Origin: Tanypteryx hageni
Lineage: Eukaryota; Arthropoda; Insecta; Odonata; Petaluridae
Assembly: GCA_028673005.1 (NCBI GenBank)
Contig: CM054114.1
Location: forward strand, 19,396,637 to 19,460,636
Reading direction: 5' to 3'
Length of the DNA stretch: 64,000 bases
Under the pieces are notes generated by a model. It searched no databases, was not told the origin of the DNA, and saw only the letters and a program-made list of their open reading frames with translations. Positions 33,901 to 44,468 of this stretch are shown here, piece by piece. The first letter of the stretch is position 1, and each line of letters starts with the position of its first letter. A program made the translations under genes and the position numbers.

Positions 33901-35784
33901 TTTAAAACGGATGGCTTGAGGCGCTAGCTAAAACTGGGATTATTAAGAACTGCGATTTTTTGCTAGCCGAGATTGAAAAGATTCCTCTCTGGAGGTTTTA
34001 TGGTCCGTCTTTATCTATTTTTTTGTCTGCGAAAATGGACGAATTGATTGGTCTAGTCCCGTGTATTTCTCCTTCCAAGATAAGGGACTAATTTTTTGCC
34101 GCAGCGGAAAATTTTAATTGCTGCATTAGCCACGTGGTGATTTTAAATTGAAATCTTGCAATTTTGCCATGGTTCATTTGTTAATTATTTATTATCGACA
34201 TTTTTAATGATGTATTTCCTTTGAGCGAAATTGTAATAAAAAATTTGCGTACATCTCGATGCTAGTGTTAACAAACAATACTTTTTAAAAACTTGAAATA
34301 TTTTAAGAACATCATGTCAGTGACTGCACCATTAGTTAATTAATTAATCCTGTCTTATTACCATTTAATATTAAGAATTAATGGTATTTAGGTTAAAGCA
34401 TAGAAATAAGGTATTTTGTATATAGTTGGTACCTGAAGTTGTTTCAGAAAGTTTGATACAATTCTTCCTTGTGTGGAGGAGTTTGAGTTTATTATACTTT
34501 AAGAGTACTACAATTTTATTTATATTTTAAATTTTTCTCTTTAGCAGATTGAATTAATCACACTAAATCAGTAAGAACTGATTATGATATTGATTTGTAT
34601 TGCAATCGGTTTTTAGATAGATCATTTTTAGATTCATTCAAATAATCGATTTAATTTTTTAGTATCCGAATGTATGACTTTTATGTAATCGTTTAATATA
34701 AAAATCTTTGAATCTTACTTTGTTTATTGGCTCAATCTTATTGGCATACAATGAGATATTATGAATAGTTTAGTATATGTGGAAATGTGTCCGAGTAATT
34801 CTGCTTTGTAATCACAGAATATGCGCATTAGATATTTCGGATTATTATATTTTGCAATAAATAAATACAGAATCCTCTTTGGTTATCGTTGATGTATTGT
34901 GAAAACGTTAAAATGGCATGGAACATATGTGCTTTTCATTTAAAATCTCTTTGGGCATTATTAAAAAGTTCTGTTAAAAGTAATATCATCATATACGAAA
35001 TTCTGTCAAAATCCTAGATAAAGCCATGGGGTTTTCTTAATTATCTCCGCATATTAATTACCTTGCTTCTAAAAAGAAAGAGAATTTTAAATTACTTGTT
35101 AATTTTGACTCGCAGCTAAGTACTCAAGAGTTGAAAATTGAGTTTTCTGGTTGGCTCAAGTATTAAAAGGAGAATGTTCATAATAATGTTATGAATCTTG
35201 GCAAATTAGTGACGAATTTGAAAGGCACGCATACTGGCATACCATTGCATGAACTTTCAAAACTGGTATTTTGAATGTTGTTCATAATTCAATCTATTTC
35301 AAATAATATCTCACGTAAACATTTTAACGGAATTTGGTCTTTATGCGAATACTTTACCGCTAAACAAAGTTTTATTGCCCTTTTTATCTTGAAAGAAGTC
35401 ACTTGCTTAACAAATCTCCTTTAAAGCACATCAAGGATAGAAGTTTTTGTTGATTAACACCTTCCGAATTTTGACTTTGAAACTCTTGCTGTAGACTAAG
35501 ATTAACTTGTGAAACACTTAAGTTAATTGCAATTCACCGATCTTTACGGAAGAACTAAGTGCTTTTAAAGTTAATCGCAAGCGATCAACTTACGATTAGC
35601 AAAAATTGTGAATAAAACTTAAATTCGGATTATTTCACTGGCGGTTTCGTACGTTATTAACCGTTTCCTGAAAAAGTTTGAACCTAGTTATTATTGAGAT
35701 TTTCATAAAGGCTGCTTATGATATATATACTTGCGATTTATTCTTTGTGATGTGATTATGCAATAAACTTCTGACGCCTGGAGA
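33901..35784. other. AT-rich desert
   Basis: About 1.9 kb of AT-rich DNA with no long frame, no recognised repeat and no RNA. Confidence 0.5.
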
Positions 35785-36012
35785 CCAAACCTATTCCGGA
35801 TAAACGGATCTTCCGATTGATAGATGTACTTATTTACACGTACACGCAAATGAAAAAATAGTATATATTAAAATAGAAACTAATGAAAGTTAACTGTTAT
35901 GTTAATCAAGTACTGCTGTAATCGGTAAGGAATAAATAATTACCTTTTATGCTACAGCATAAAAATTCAAGTTATAATTTTTAAAAATAGCGAGTAATCG
36001 AGATTACGTTTG
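35785..36012. mobile_element. Tigger-like dispersed family, copy 1
   Basis: Shares an ordered set of words with 46741-47185 and 52060-52345. These are ggataaacggatcttccga, acgcaaatgaaaaa, a gttaatcaagtactgctg phrase, cagcataaaaa and a closing gagtaatcgagatta. Cggttaatcgga-type words near both ends are typical of Tigger/pogo terminal regions. No transposase. Confidence 0.5.
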
Positions 36013-36213
36013 CTATATGCCAGGTTAATCTGTATTCTTTAGTATAATACAGTTTTGTACGTCATAAATTAATTTTGAAGCAACATAATGAGCATCTTGG
36101 ATATGTGTTTTATCTGATATAAATGGGAAGACTATAATTAAATATATATATTTAATGCCATTAAATAAACCTTTAAGTCGATAAGGTATTAATTTTTCAT
36201 AGATTGGTTACAC

Positions 36214-36492
36214 CAGTGGTTCTCCAAATTTTTGAGTCGCGGCACTCTTACACGGCACCCCATTCTTGTGACAAGCTTTATATATTTTTATATACGGTTT
36301 TTTACAACCTTTGGACACATCCATTTGTTGATGCTACTACATAATCAATTTGCTAGAAGAAAATTATTGCCCTAATTACTCACAAACACATGCGAACCGT
36401 TGATTTATGTGCTAAACTAAGTTTTGCGCGGCACCCCTTAATATCTACTGCGGCACACCAGGGTGCTGCGGCACACAGTTTGAGAACCACAG
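36214..36492. mobile_element. Non-autonomous hAT element, 279 bp
   Basis: Left end cagtggttctccaaattttt; right end on the other strand ctgtggttctcaaactgtg. The ends are inverted with few mismatches and fit the hAT pattern. A perfect 8-bp target duplication, ggttacac, flanks it (36206-36213 and 36493-36500). Internal gcggcac words recur near both ends. The segment at 39540-39781 is an inverted, truncated relative. Confidence 0.92.
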
Positions 36493-36500
36493 GGTTACAC

Positions 36501-37300
36501 CGGCCGCTAAGGACAAAAGAATTCAAATGAGATTTCACATGTACGAGATGGAAAGAATAGAGATGATGCCGAAAGTTAATTGAAGCGAAGAATCGCGGCC
36601 AAATTGGCTGTAGATACCGAACCTAGCGTCCAAGGAAGAGCGTTCTCCATTTTTGTACGAACATCCTCATGCGAAATTATACCAAGTCCCAAGGGAGGAG
36701 ACAAAGCCATCAACGACCGATCCTTTTTGATTACATCCGACACAAACAGTTGACTCTTGGCACGGGGAAAACTACGTCGTTCGCTTTCAAAGCGATTCGG
36801 CCCTGCTTGAGGACTTGGAAAAAATAGCGATCTGGCTAAATCCATTACGAAGGTGGGAGAGAAACAGCGATAGGGTAAAAAAAATAATTTAAGCGGACTG
36901 AAACTCGGCTCTATAATTAGTCACACACGTTATACTCAGTCCCAGCGTAGAGGGAGAGAAACTGCTAGGTATCGCCCGTTAAAGAGTCACGCGAAAATAC
37001 GGTTCCAAGCGTGCAAAGCCGCAATTAACGTCTTTTCGTCCGTACTGCCGCTGCTTGTCCTTAGGAAGTCGACGCCGCCCCGTGGATGCACGCAAACCGC
37101 AAGGCATTGTGTGCCGCGGGTGGCGGCCATCTCAGGCGGCCTGCGACTTCCCGTGCGTAAAAGCCCTTGCCGGGAAAATCAAATGATCCATTTTCGAGTC
37201 GACTCGAGCAGTTGCCAAGGCGATCCTAGGACGGCCGCGATGAGTGCTTTATGGTTGCTTTAATTGATAGCAAAAAGCAGCATGCGATTTAAAGAAAAAA
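36501..37300. other. GC- and CpG-rich block
   Basis: The stretch 37010-37240 is the most GC-rich non-repetitive DNA in the window, with many CG dinucleotides (cgccgccccgtgg, ggtggcggccatctcaggcgg). The minus frame 36576-36845 (89 codons) shows no domain. The block could be a CpG-rich promoter or enhancer-like element, or unique spacer. No TATA box or downstream coding exon was found to support a promoter. Confidence 0.3.
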
Positions 37301-37937
37301 GTCCTCGTTTTCTAATTGTCATTGAAAACATACCGTCTGTACTAATAATTTGCAAATTTGCTAAAATGGGAAGGTTTTTTTGTACGCATGTGGAAAACGT
37401 CAATCAGTTTCCTTACTTGCCCAACCTGTTCGTCTAACAAGCTTTATCCAAGTATTTATTTATATGTCTGAATTTCTGAAGGAGAGCATTACCTTGAAAA
37501 AATATAGCAAAAATCTACTAAAAGAAAGGAAAAGAAAAATTGTATCCAGCTATATAAATAATTGGCTTATTTACTGAAGTTTGTGAATAGATAACATAAA
37601 AGCATTGACTGATTATATTGCTTACCTGCTTGAACTTGCTAAATAATAATGATATTAATTCTTTAAAGTATGTGTTGTAATCATTTGGACTATTGTGGGT
37701 GATTTAGGAAGATGTTTGTTAGGGTGAGGTACGGTTGGGACTTAACCATTTAGTGAGCGCGTGGGGGCTCAGACAGATCCCCAAGTATACAAATTATATA
37801 TTTCAAAACATTGTTTACCTTCGGAGCTGTTTCCTTTACTACCTTCATAAAACTGCTTAAGTGTAATTATCCCACAAACGTTGTAGAATTATATATTAAA
37901 ATATTCATATACTGTCGCATTTTATAGTGTCTGTGTC
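37301..37937. other. No gene seen
   Basis: AT-rich DNA. The 65-codon frame 37380-37577 lacks motifs. Confidence 0.4.
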
Positions 37938-38368
37938 CAGCGCCGTAACTAGCTATTTTAGCACCCGGGGCAAAATACCAAATATGCGCCCCCTCCATAA
38001 AAAATTCTCTAATACCTATATTTTTACTATATGGATATTTGCTGAACAATTCATAAATAAAAATAAACTATAAATGATATAATTTCTCACTATAAATGTA
38101 CATAATTTAAATACATATACCTACATAAGTACATAATTTAAATACAATGTATAAATATTTTAATATTAAAGAGTTATTCTACGTGATTTTAATGCAGCAA
38201 ACTCATCAATAGCATCATCGAAGTTTATAGTTTCTCCTATGCGTAATGTCTGGAACAAGTATAGTAGAGATATCGCCCCTTGTGCCATGCAACCTCGCAC
38301 AACTTGCCATTAACAATTTTTGCGCCCGGGGCAGATGCCCCGCTTGCTCCGCCTTAGTTACGGCACTG
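37938..38368. mobile_element. hAT-type element, 431 bp, internally deleted
   Basis: Ends are cagcgccgtaacta and, on the other strand, cagtgccgtaacta, one mismatch in 14. A perfect 8-bp duplication, tctgtgtc, flanks it (37930-37937 and 38369-38376). Both subterminal regions carry a gcacccggggca/gcgcccggggca word. Inside, on the minus strand, a short frame resembling a protein tail survives (38166-38306), so this looks like a deletion derivative of a coding element rather than an unrelated MITE. Confidence 0.9.
38166..38306 (-). pseudogene. Possible transposase C-terminal remnant
   Basis: An open stretch of 46 codons ends at TAA (minus strand, 38168-38166) inside the 431-bp hAT-type element. 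The last part reads INFDDAIDEFAALKSRR, which has the acidic-then-basic texture of real protein rather than low-complexity translation. There is no start codon context and most of any parent gene is gone. The transposase assignment rests on position inside the element and is inference. Confidence 0.4.
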
Positions 38369-38376
38369 TCTGTGTC

Positions 38377-39488
38377 ATCTCGACGTCTACTTACGTTACA
38401 ACACTGAAATTATAAATGATTGCCTCTCTACTCTAAGTTAAGACATTTATGTGCTTGAAACAAGGTTTTACAAAACTAATTGGATAAACAACATTCATTT
38501 TGTTTTTATTGAACATTATGGATGCAAGAATACATTTTTTTATTTTAATTTTTGCTTTGTTCACCGTATTTATTTTCCTGCAAATTTAATAGCGTTAATA
38601 ATCAGTTGTTCTGTAAATGATCACAAATAATTCTCTCTTTATATAAAAAATATTTAGAACGCTCAGAAAATATAGTTCTACTTGATAAGTGCTTTTGAAA
38701 TCTATCCAAGGGTACTTTATTGCATGTTTATTGTTGAAAGTACTTAGAAATCTTCTGTAATCCATAATTGAGGAATGATATTTTATTGAATAGGAATTAA
38801 TTTTCTGTACAAATAGAGAAGATTTATGCTAAATTCTAAATTGACTGTAAACCAAGGTGAGAAAAGTTAATACTTTATAAAAATTCAATATGTCAACTAA
38901 TATACAAAATTTTAAATGACCTGCATTATATTCTAGAATCTAAATAGCATTTTCTTGATCATAATTATGGAAAAAATACAGTAAAATCATTTTATTGTTA
39001 TTTAAATTTGCATTATGTTTTGGGGTCTCTCGGATTCCCATGCGCCTACTTAAATTATAAAAGATGACGCGCCTACTTAAGGGTTAAAAGCTCTTCAATA
39101 ACCCAGACCATGAAAATCTAGCACCAAGAATTTCTGTAACTATTTTACGTTTATCAATATATTTGTAAACATTTTAATTTATTAGAATTTGTCTATAATA
39201 TATTTCTAATTTGTAAGAGCATGGTATCTTATATTTTTATATTTATCCATTTAAAATTATTACGTATGAACGTAATCACATGAGTAGTATGAAATTCTAA
39301 AAGATTACAATGGTAAAAAATTCACATTTTTCGTTCACTATAGAAGTGAAATTTCAAAATATTTCATTTTTGCCTAAGACCTTATGCAAATTCGTCTTTA
39401 TCGTAAGGGCTATGTAAATTTTCTTGTTTCTATTTTTAGCCTACTTTCCCGAATGAAAAAAGGTTTATAGTTTCTTTGTTGTGCCTGA
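38377..39488. other. AT-rich, no feature recognised
   Basis: About 1.1 kb of strongly AT-rich DNA without frames or recognised repeats. Confidence 0.45.
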
Positions 39489-39535
39489 CTGTTATCCTAT
39501 TAACGTTTGAACCGATAGACCTATTTTCATGGCAC
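39489..39535 (+). repeat. Dispersed-repeat fragment
   Basis: gaaccgatagacctatttt and catggcacttgg follow a ctgactgttatcc phrase. The wording parallels 6262-6330 (tctgcctgtc...catgaaacttggtgg). Truncated against the hAT relic to its right. Confidence 0.4.
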
Positions 39536-39781
39536 TTGGATATTTAGGGAGGGGTGCCACGAAAAATTTTTCTTAGTAAATAAATCAACGATTTGCTTGT
39601 GTTGGCGGGTAATTAGGACAATAAATTTTCTTCTAATAAATTGACTATGTAGTTGCATCAACAAATGGGTGTCCAAAGGATGTAATATCCGTATCTAAAA
39701 ATAAATAAAGCTGAGGTGCCGCGAAACCCTCTTTATCTTTGAAGGTGTGACGCGACTCAAATAAGTTTGAGAACCACTGGT
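39536..39781 (-). mobile_element. hAT element relic, inverted relative of 36214-36492
   Basis: Reading rightward, it follows the reverse complement of the 36.2-kb element: aggggtgcc, aaataaatcaacg, taattaggacaataa, ttttcttctaataaattga, gcatcaacaaatggg, tgtccaaagg, then gcgactcaaa and the terminus gtttgagaaccactg ending 39781. The other terminus is missing. The right flank begins tctagtac, joining directly to the dispersed repeat shared with 6667. Confidence 0.85.
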
Positions 39782-39930
39782 CTAGTACATACACGCGTTA
39801 TTTTTGCCACACAAATACGCGTGATCAATTTACTTTTCCGTTACATTCCGTTATATTTATTTAATTTAAAATTATTATGTGGAAAGTAGGCATGGTTAGT
39901 TCCGTTTGGATCGTCTTGTTTACCAATAGT
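39782..39930 (+). repeat. Dispersed repeat, copy 2 of 2
   Basis: Matches 6667-6915 from its first bases (tctagtacatacacgcg, atacgcgtgatcaat, gtaggcat, cgtttgga, tcttgttta), with internal deletions relative to copy 1. Its start coincides with the hAT terminus, so the hAT insertion or a linked deletion removed the upstream part. Confidence 0.65.
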
Positions 39931-40554
39931 GTGTTACTGTGTGTATAGAGTAAGGTGGTGGAATATTAGGAAAGTAAAGCTCCTTCGGTTTTCCTGCTAT
40001 CAAGATTTCACGATAATACTCGGCTGGAGCTTACTGAGTTATGCTGTCTTTAATAAATTCATCAAAAGTTATTTCACGTGCTGTTAAGGTAAAATACGAA
40101 AGGCTTGGTAATCATAATATCCAGACAAAGTATGAGGTATTATACACGTTTTATTATTGTATGCATATTTATTTTGGAAGCGTTCTTAAGTTTGTTTGAT
40201 GTTTGACGTCAAGTCTTACGAAGAATAGAATGGGTACGTGAAATTGCATTGAATGCGCTTACGTATTACTTAATTTGTGTAATTCGAGGATGGTGACAGG
40301 TTTACGAACGCTGGCTCTAACGAAATAAAGATGGCTTAGTCATCTGCCACGTATCTTAGTGAGTGCGTAGACGTAAAGGTAAGACTTGTTAAACGTGACT
40401 ACGTTAAATCTAAATCTATAAATCCTGAATATAACTTAAACATCATATAATTAGAAAAATTGCATCTAATGTTTAAATTGACACATTCAGATGTGTTAAA
40501 GATGTATTAAAACTATTTACAAGGTCCAATAAAGTTAAATATATTTTGTTTATT
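39931..40554. other. No gene seen
   Basis: AT-rich DNA with no recognised family. Confidence 0.4.
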
Positions 40555-40665
40555 TATCAGAATCTTCTACGCATGGTAATTTTTCTGTCTTTTCAGGTGA
40601 GTACCTTGTGATGTTTTATCAGCAGAGTTTTTGATGGTCTCTAGTGAGTACCGTGTTCATTTTAA
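40555..40665 (+). repeat. Dispersed repeat with splice-like core, copy 2
   Basis: Aligns with 10595-10710, including the exact 20-base core ctcttttcaggtgagtacct apart from its first bases (here gtcttttcag|gtgagtacct, junction 40596/40597). The flanking words diverge moderately, yet the splice-like core is the best conserved part. Confidence 0.55.
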
Positions 40666-42239
40666 ATAATTACGTACACGGTTAATTTTTTGCAAAAGTT
40701 GAACAATTGCATGAAAAAATGTTTATATTCGGGTTAAAAAATAAATGCAAGTCCGACTTCGTGTTTACCTCCTTCCGGAACACACCATTTTACATAGCAT
40801 TGCAAAAGTTCTTATAAAAAACGAGAGTGAAGATTTGTCATTAAAATGATAAGAGAAATCAAGTCTTTTCGGCCATTCTTTTTTCTTTCCTCTTTAGATT
40901 TTTGTCGATTGCCTGAAAATTGTGGTTTGTATACAAAAACTCCAGATTTAAATCTAAGAGCGAGCTTTACTTAAAAATCTCTATTTTGGTAGCGCTAGTC
41001 ACTTGGCTCAATAATGCCATCGATCACGCTAAAACACAAAATATACTTATTTTCATGAGCGATCGACATTTACTTGTATTTTTCAAAATGCTTGCTAAAT
41101 GAACGTCACCAAAATAACAATTTGATGCTGTGAAAGAAGGACTTACCATATGCATTCATGACTGAAAAATTCGTATTCATTCTTGCGAAAATAGATTCCA
41201 AATTATAACTATAAGATGCCCTTTGGCTTTGAATTGCTTTACTTTAATTTTTGTCCTGAAATTAGGAGAATACATAGCGTGCTTTTTATCTCCTAAAATC
41301 ATATTATCTCATTCTTTTTCTCATTTTCTGCTGATTTTAGCTAGAACAACAGTACCATTACAATCGTTTCCCTCGAATATACGTGGGAGTTGACGTCATT
41401 TTAATATACCTTATTCAGTTTTAATTCTTTTAGGGCGGTTCATGGCCTCAACCAGCTCACAATTTCTCATCTAATTAACATGCATTCTATGATAGCTCAG
41501 TAGAAATCATTACGACTTCTCAGTTTTCCAGTATAGTCCTGATATTTTTCTCATTAAAAATGGATAATTTATTTTCCTAGTAAACATTACTGATCGATTT
41601 TAATGGAATTAATATTGGTGAGTAATGATAGAATATTGTACATGCAAGCTCGATAGGTTTTGTCCAATTATAAGTGTTAATACGCCGTTTCCACTCCGCA
41701 CGAAGATTCAGAAAGCACATCCTTTTGTTGGTGCGCATGTGTTCTGCCCATTGTGTCTTCCCAAGGCTGTCTAACAGAATTTCTGGAGCAGCGGTAGTGG
41801 AAAAAGGGGAGAACTTTCTCTCTTATGTAATTCAATTTACATTCTGGCACGAGTCGCAAAAAGCAATTTTTTCCGTATTCACTTTCCTAATCTCCACGTC
41901 GTAAACCAAAAGACAAAGAGGATTCTTTTCAGCTCATATCGAGGACTCCTAATTTTTTTCCCCGGTCGACTCTTGTTATCTTTTTCTCTCCCTCTCTTTC
42001 CGCTAGACATGACCTTTTAGTCTTATTCCCAAACAACTGGGGCGTTTGCGTAGGTACGGCTGCTTGGTATATTGCTTCGCGGCAAAGAGAGGAGTTGGCT
42101 CGCTTGCGTCACGGCGGAGAGCTCTTTTTTTATTTTTTTTTGTAATTTTTATAATCTCGCGAGACTCCGAGGCAAAACAGTCCCGGGACACGAATCGCTC
42201 ACGCCGAAAAAAGTAGCGATCATCGTCGCTTTTCCTACT
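40666..42239. other. No gene seen
   Basis: AT-rich to 41650, then mixed. Overlapping frames on both strands at 41674-41904 and 42003-42332 have no motif. Confidence 0.4.
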
Positions 42240-42335
42240 CAGAACGACCGAATTTTTTCGTTTTTCTCTCTATCTCTCTCTCTCCCCCCCCCCTTTCCTC
42301 CCTCCCTCCCTCCTTTCCTTCTCTTTTCCTAGATT
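42240..42335. repeat. CT-rich microsatellite tract
   Basis: tctctctatctctctctct followed by a C run (42283-42291) and tccctccctccctcc. Simple-sequence DNA. Confidence 0.75.
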
Positions 42336-42849
42336 CCGACCGTTAAAAAATAAAAGAAAAAGGTTGCACTGCTTTTGGATCTTCTGTTAGCGCGTAATAA
42401 AAAAGAGTATTAATCTCGGAGCATGTTTTAATGTTTCGCGGGCTGCTCCTGAAAAAAGAAGAAATTGGGGTGTTATTATTTCCAGAAGAATTTTAACGGC
42501 CGCAGACACCGCTGAAATAAAGTTTTAAAGGAAGGGCAAGGAGAGATTTTTCAGATAATGCAGGCTTCCATAATTAATAGTCCCTCATAGTTTCATACGC
42601 GCTGGAGTTTTATTTAAGACTGTTGTTCTTTTATTAAACACTGAGAACTTCGATTCGTGTTTCTCCGTTACTTTTCTCTTTTGGTTTTTACGGTAGCAAA
42701 TTAGGTTGCGTGCCTCATCCTCCCGCTATGAATGTGATGTGTTTTATATTCATCTAAAGATAGTCAAGCATCATTAAATTTTAATGATTATATAGAATAG
42801 AAAGCCCAATGAAACCAGGCTAAATTAACTAATGTGAACTTTGAGAAGG
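42336..42849. other. No feature recognised
   Basis: AT-leaning spacer. Confidence 0.35.
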
Positions 42850-42935
42850 AAAAAAATTTCTGTACTTGACCTGAAATCGAACCAGGATCTTCTACTTGGC
42901 GGCAAGTGAGAGTGCCAGGGTTTGGCTAACCGTAT
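42850..42935 (-). repeat. tRNA-derived SINE head or tRNA pseudogene
   Basis: On the minus strand an A-box-like tagccaaaccctgg (42928-42915) precedes a B-box-like ggttcgatttc (42883-42873) at normal tRNA spacing, followed by a run of T at 42856-42850 that could stop Pol III. A cctgg/tcagg T-arm is plausible. The cloverleaf is incomplete, so it is not called a functional tRNA. It differs from the SINE at 44.2 and 47.8 kb. Confidence 0.5.
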
Positions 42936-43749
42936 TATGCGCGCACGCATAAAAACTACGTTTTCCGACATACCATCTTGTAAAATTACCAAAATAATTC
43001 ATGTCTAATTTGTAAATTGTATTAGTATTTAGAGTAGGCGTTTGTCTTTTTTTGGCAAAGGCGCGTTTTATTTTTCGCATCGCCATTTGCTGTAAATTAA
43101 AACTAATATTCGAGACGAAAGAGATTAATCCGAATTTAGAGAATTCGAAAATTACTGAAGAACTTACATAAGTGTACAAAATTCTTCACCAACGGAAATA
43201 TATCGACGTATATATTCTTCATTTAAGCTGTTTAACTCTTGAGGAAATCTAACAAAGGAGGTTTTTCAAATTAGTCAGCGCGGAAATATATAGGTGGGTA
43301 TGTTCGGAAATTCTTCTTGTTTTGACGACGCGCAAGAATTCCTGTCACTAATTATATAGTTCCAATGTCAACCTTCTGAAACTTTCCCGGTATTGAATGA
43401 AAACCCCTCAGAGAGCGCCCTTTAAGCGATGGCAAAAAAAAAAACTTGAAGCGTTCCATCTATATATCGCACACCAACCTCCATTCCATAAACAGAGCGG
43501 ATGAGATGGGGATGGGCGAGGAGAGGAAGAATGCCTGCTTTTCAGAGAGCGCTTTTTTACCGCTATCGTGCCACGTCAATCAACCTCTGCGTCACTCATC
43601 TACGTATGAAAAACCCCAAGTATGCCTATTAAAAAAAGAAAGAACGAGAGAGAGTGTGAGTTTAGTCCGTCGGGAAGAATGACTTACTTTTTTTCGCATA
43701 CCTTGCAAGATTAATTGGCTAGACAGTGTGGCTGTTTAAGAGGACCTTT
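42936..43749. other. No gene seen
   Basis: Mixed DNA. The minus 42892-43179 and plus 43446-43682 frames have no recognisable similarity. Confidence 0.4.
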
Positions 43750-44194
43750 AAAACGGCTCTCTTCTACATTCTCCATCTCTTTTCGTCTTCCTCACTTCCC
43801 ACTTGCCCTCTTTTACCTCCCTCTCTGTCCTCTCCCAATGTCTCTTACTATCTTCTCTCTATCCCTCTCCCTATCTCTCTCTTCCCTGTCTTTCTATCTT
43901 CTCTTTATCTCTCTCTTTCTATCCTCTCTCTATCCCTTTATATCTTCTTTCTATCCCTCCCTATCTCTGTCCGTTCTGTCTCTTTCTACCTGATCTCTAT
44001 CCCTATCTCTCTTCTCTTTACCTTCCCTTTCCCTGTCTTATCTCACGTCCTATTTCTTTCTTGTCTCCATTTCGCTACTTCTCTCTCTTCAATATCTCTA
44101 ACCCTCTCCCTTTTTCTCTCAGTCCTCTCTCATCCTCTTTCAGTCCATCTCTCTTCCTCTTTCCCTCTATCTCTCTCATTTTCCCTCTTTCTCT
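43750..44194. repeat. Polypyrimidine tract, ~445 bp
   Basis: Nearly pure C/T of ctctctatc, cttcctc and tctctct words. The 191-, 141- and 92-codon frames over it are Ser/Leu/Phe/Pro translations of simple sequence. A SINE is inserted at its right-hand side. Confidence 0.85.
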
Positions 44195-44468
44195 TGTTTG
44201 TGTTTGTATGGCTCTTGGATTATTGTAGCCATTACTCCTTCCACACCGAACACGATCACAAGGGAGGGGAGAAATCCGGTGCCGGCATTAGCCTACACTA
44301 GACGAAGAGCACCAAGGGTTTCTTCCGAAGGACGAACGCTGTCTTGTGTGGTCTCCTCAAATCACACAAGTAGGGGTTGAAATATCCGATCGCCGGTTTC
44401 GAACCTGAGACCGCTTCGTGGAAGGCCAACGCTCTAACCACTCCGCCACCTCCCCCGCTACCGCCAGC
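44195..44468 (-). mobile_element. tRNA-derived SINE, near full length
   Basis: On the minus strand it starts with a tRNA-like head, ggtggcggagtggttagagc (A box, 44456-44437) and ggttcgaaacc-type B box (44404-44394). The body contains gaggagaccacac, tccttcggaaga, gccggcaccgg and ggtgtggaagga words shared with 47802-48054 and 10795-10955. A possible 12-bp target duplication, ccctctttctct (44183-44194 and 44469-44480), flanks it, but the CT-rich surroundings make that match less decisive. The head is preceded by extra ggcggtagcggggg repeats. Confidence 0.85.

Noticed and set aside
42850..42935. Functional tRNA gene on the minus strand
   Set aside because: Pol III boxes and a T run are present, but acceptor and anticodon stems are not convincing.
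43726..44301. 191-codon open frame, among the longest in the window
   Set aside because: Runs through CT simple sequence and ends in a SINE. No protein signal.
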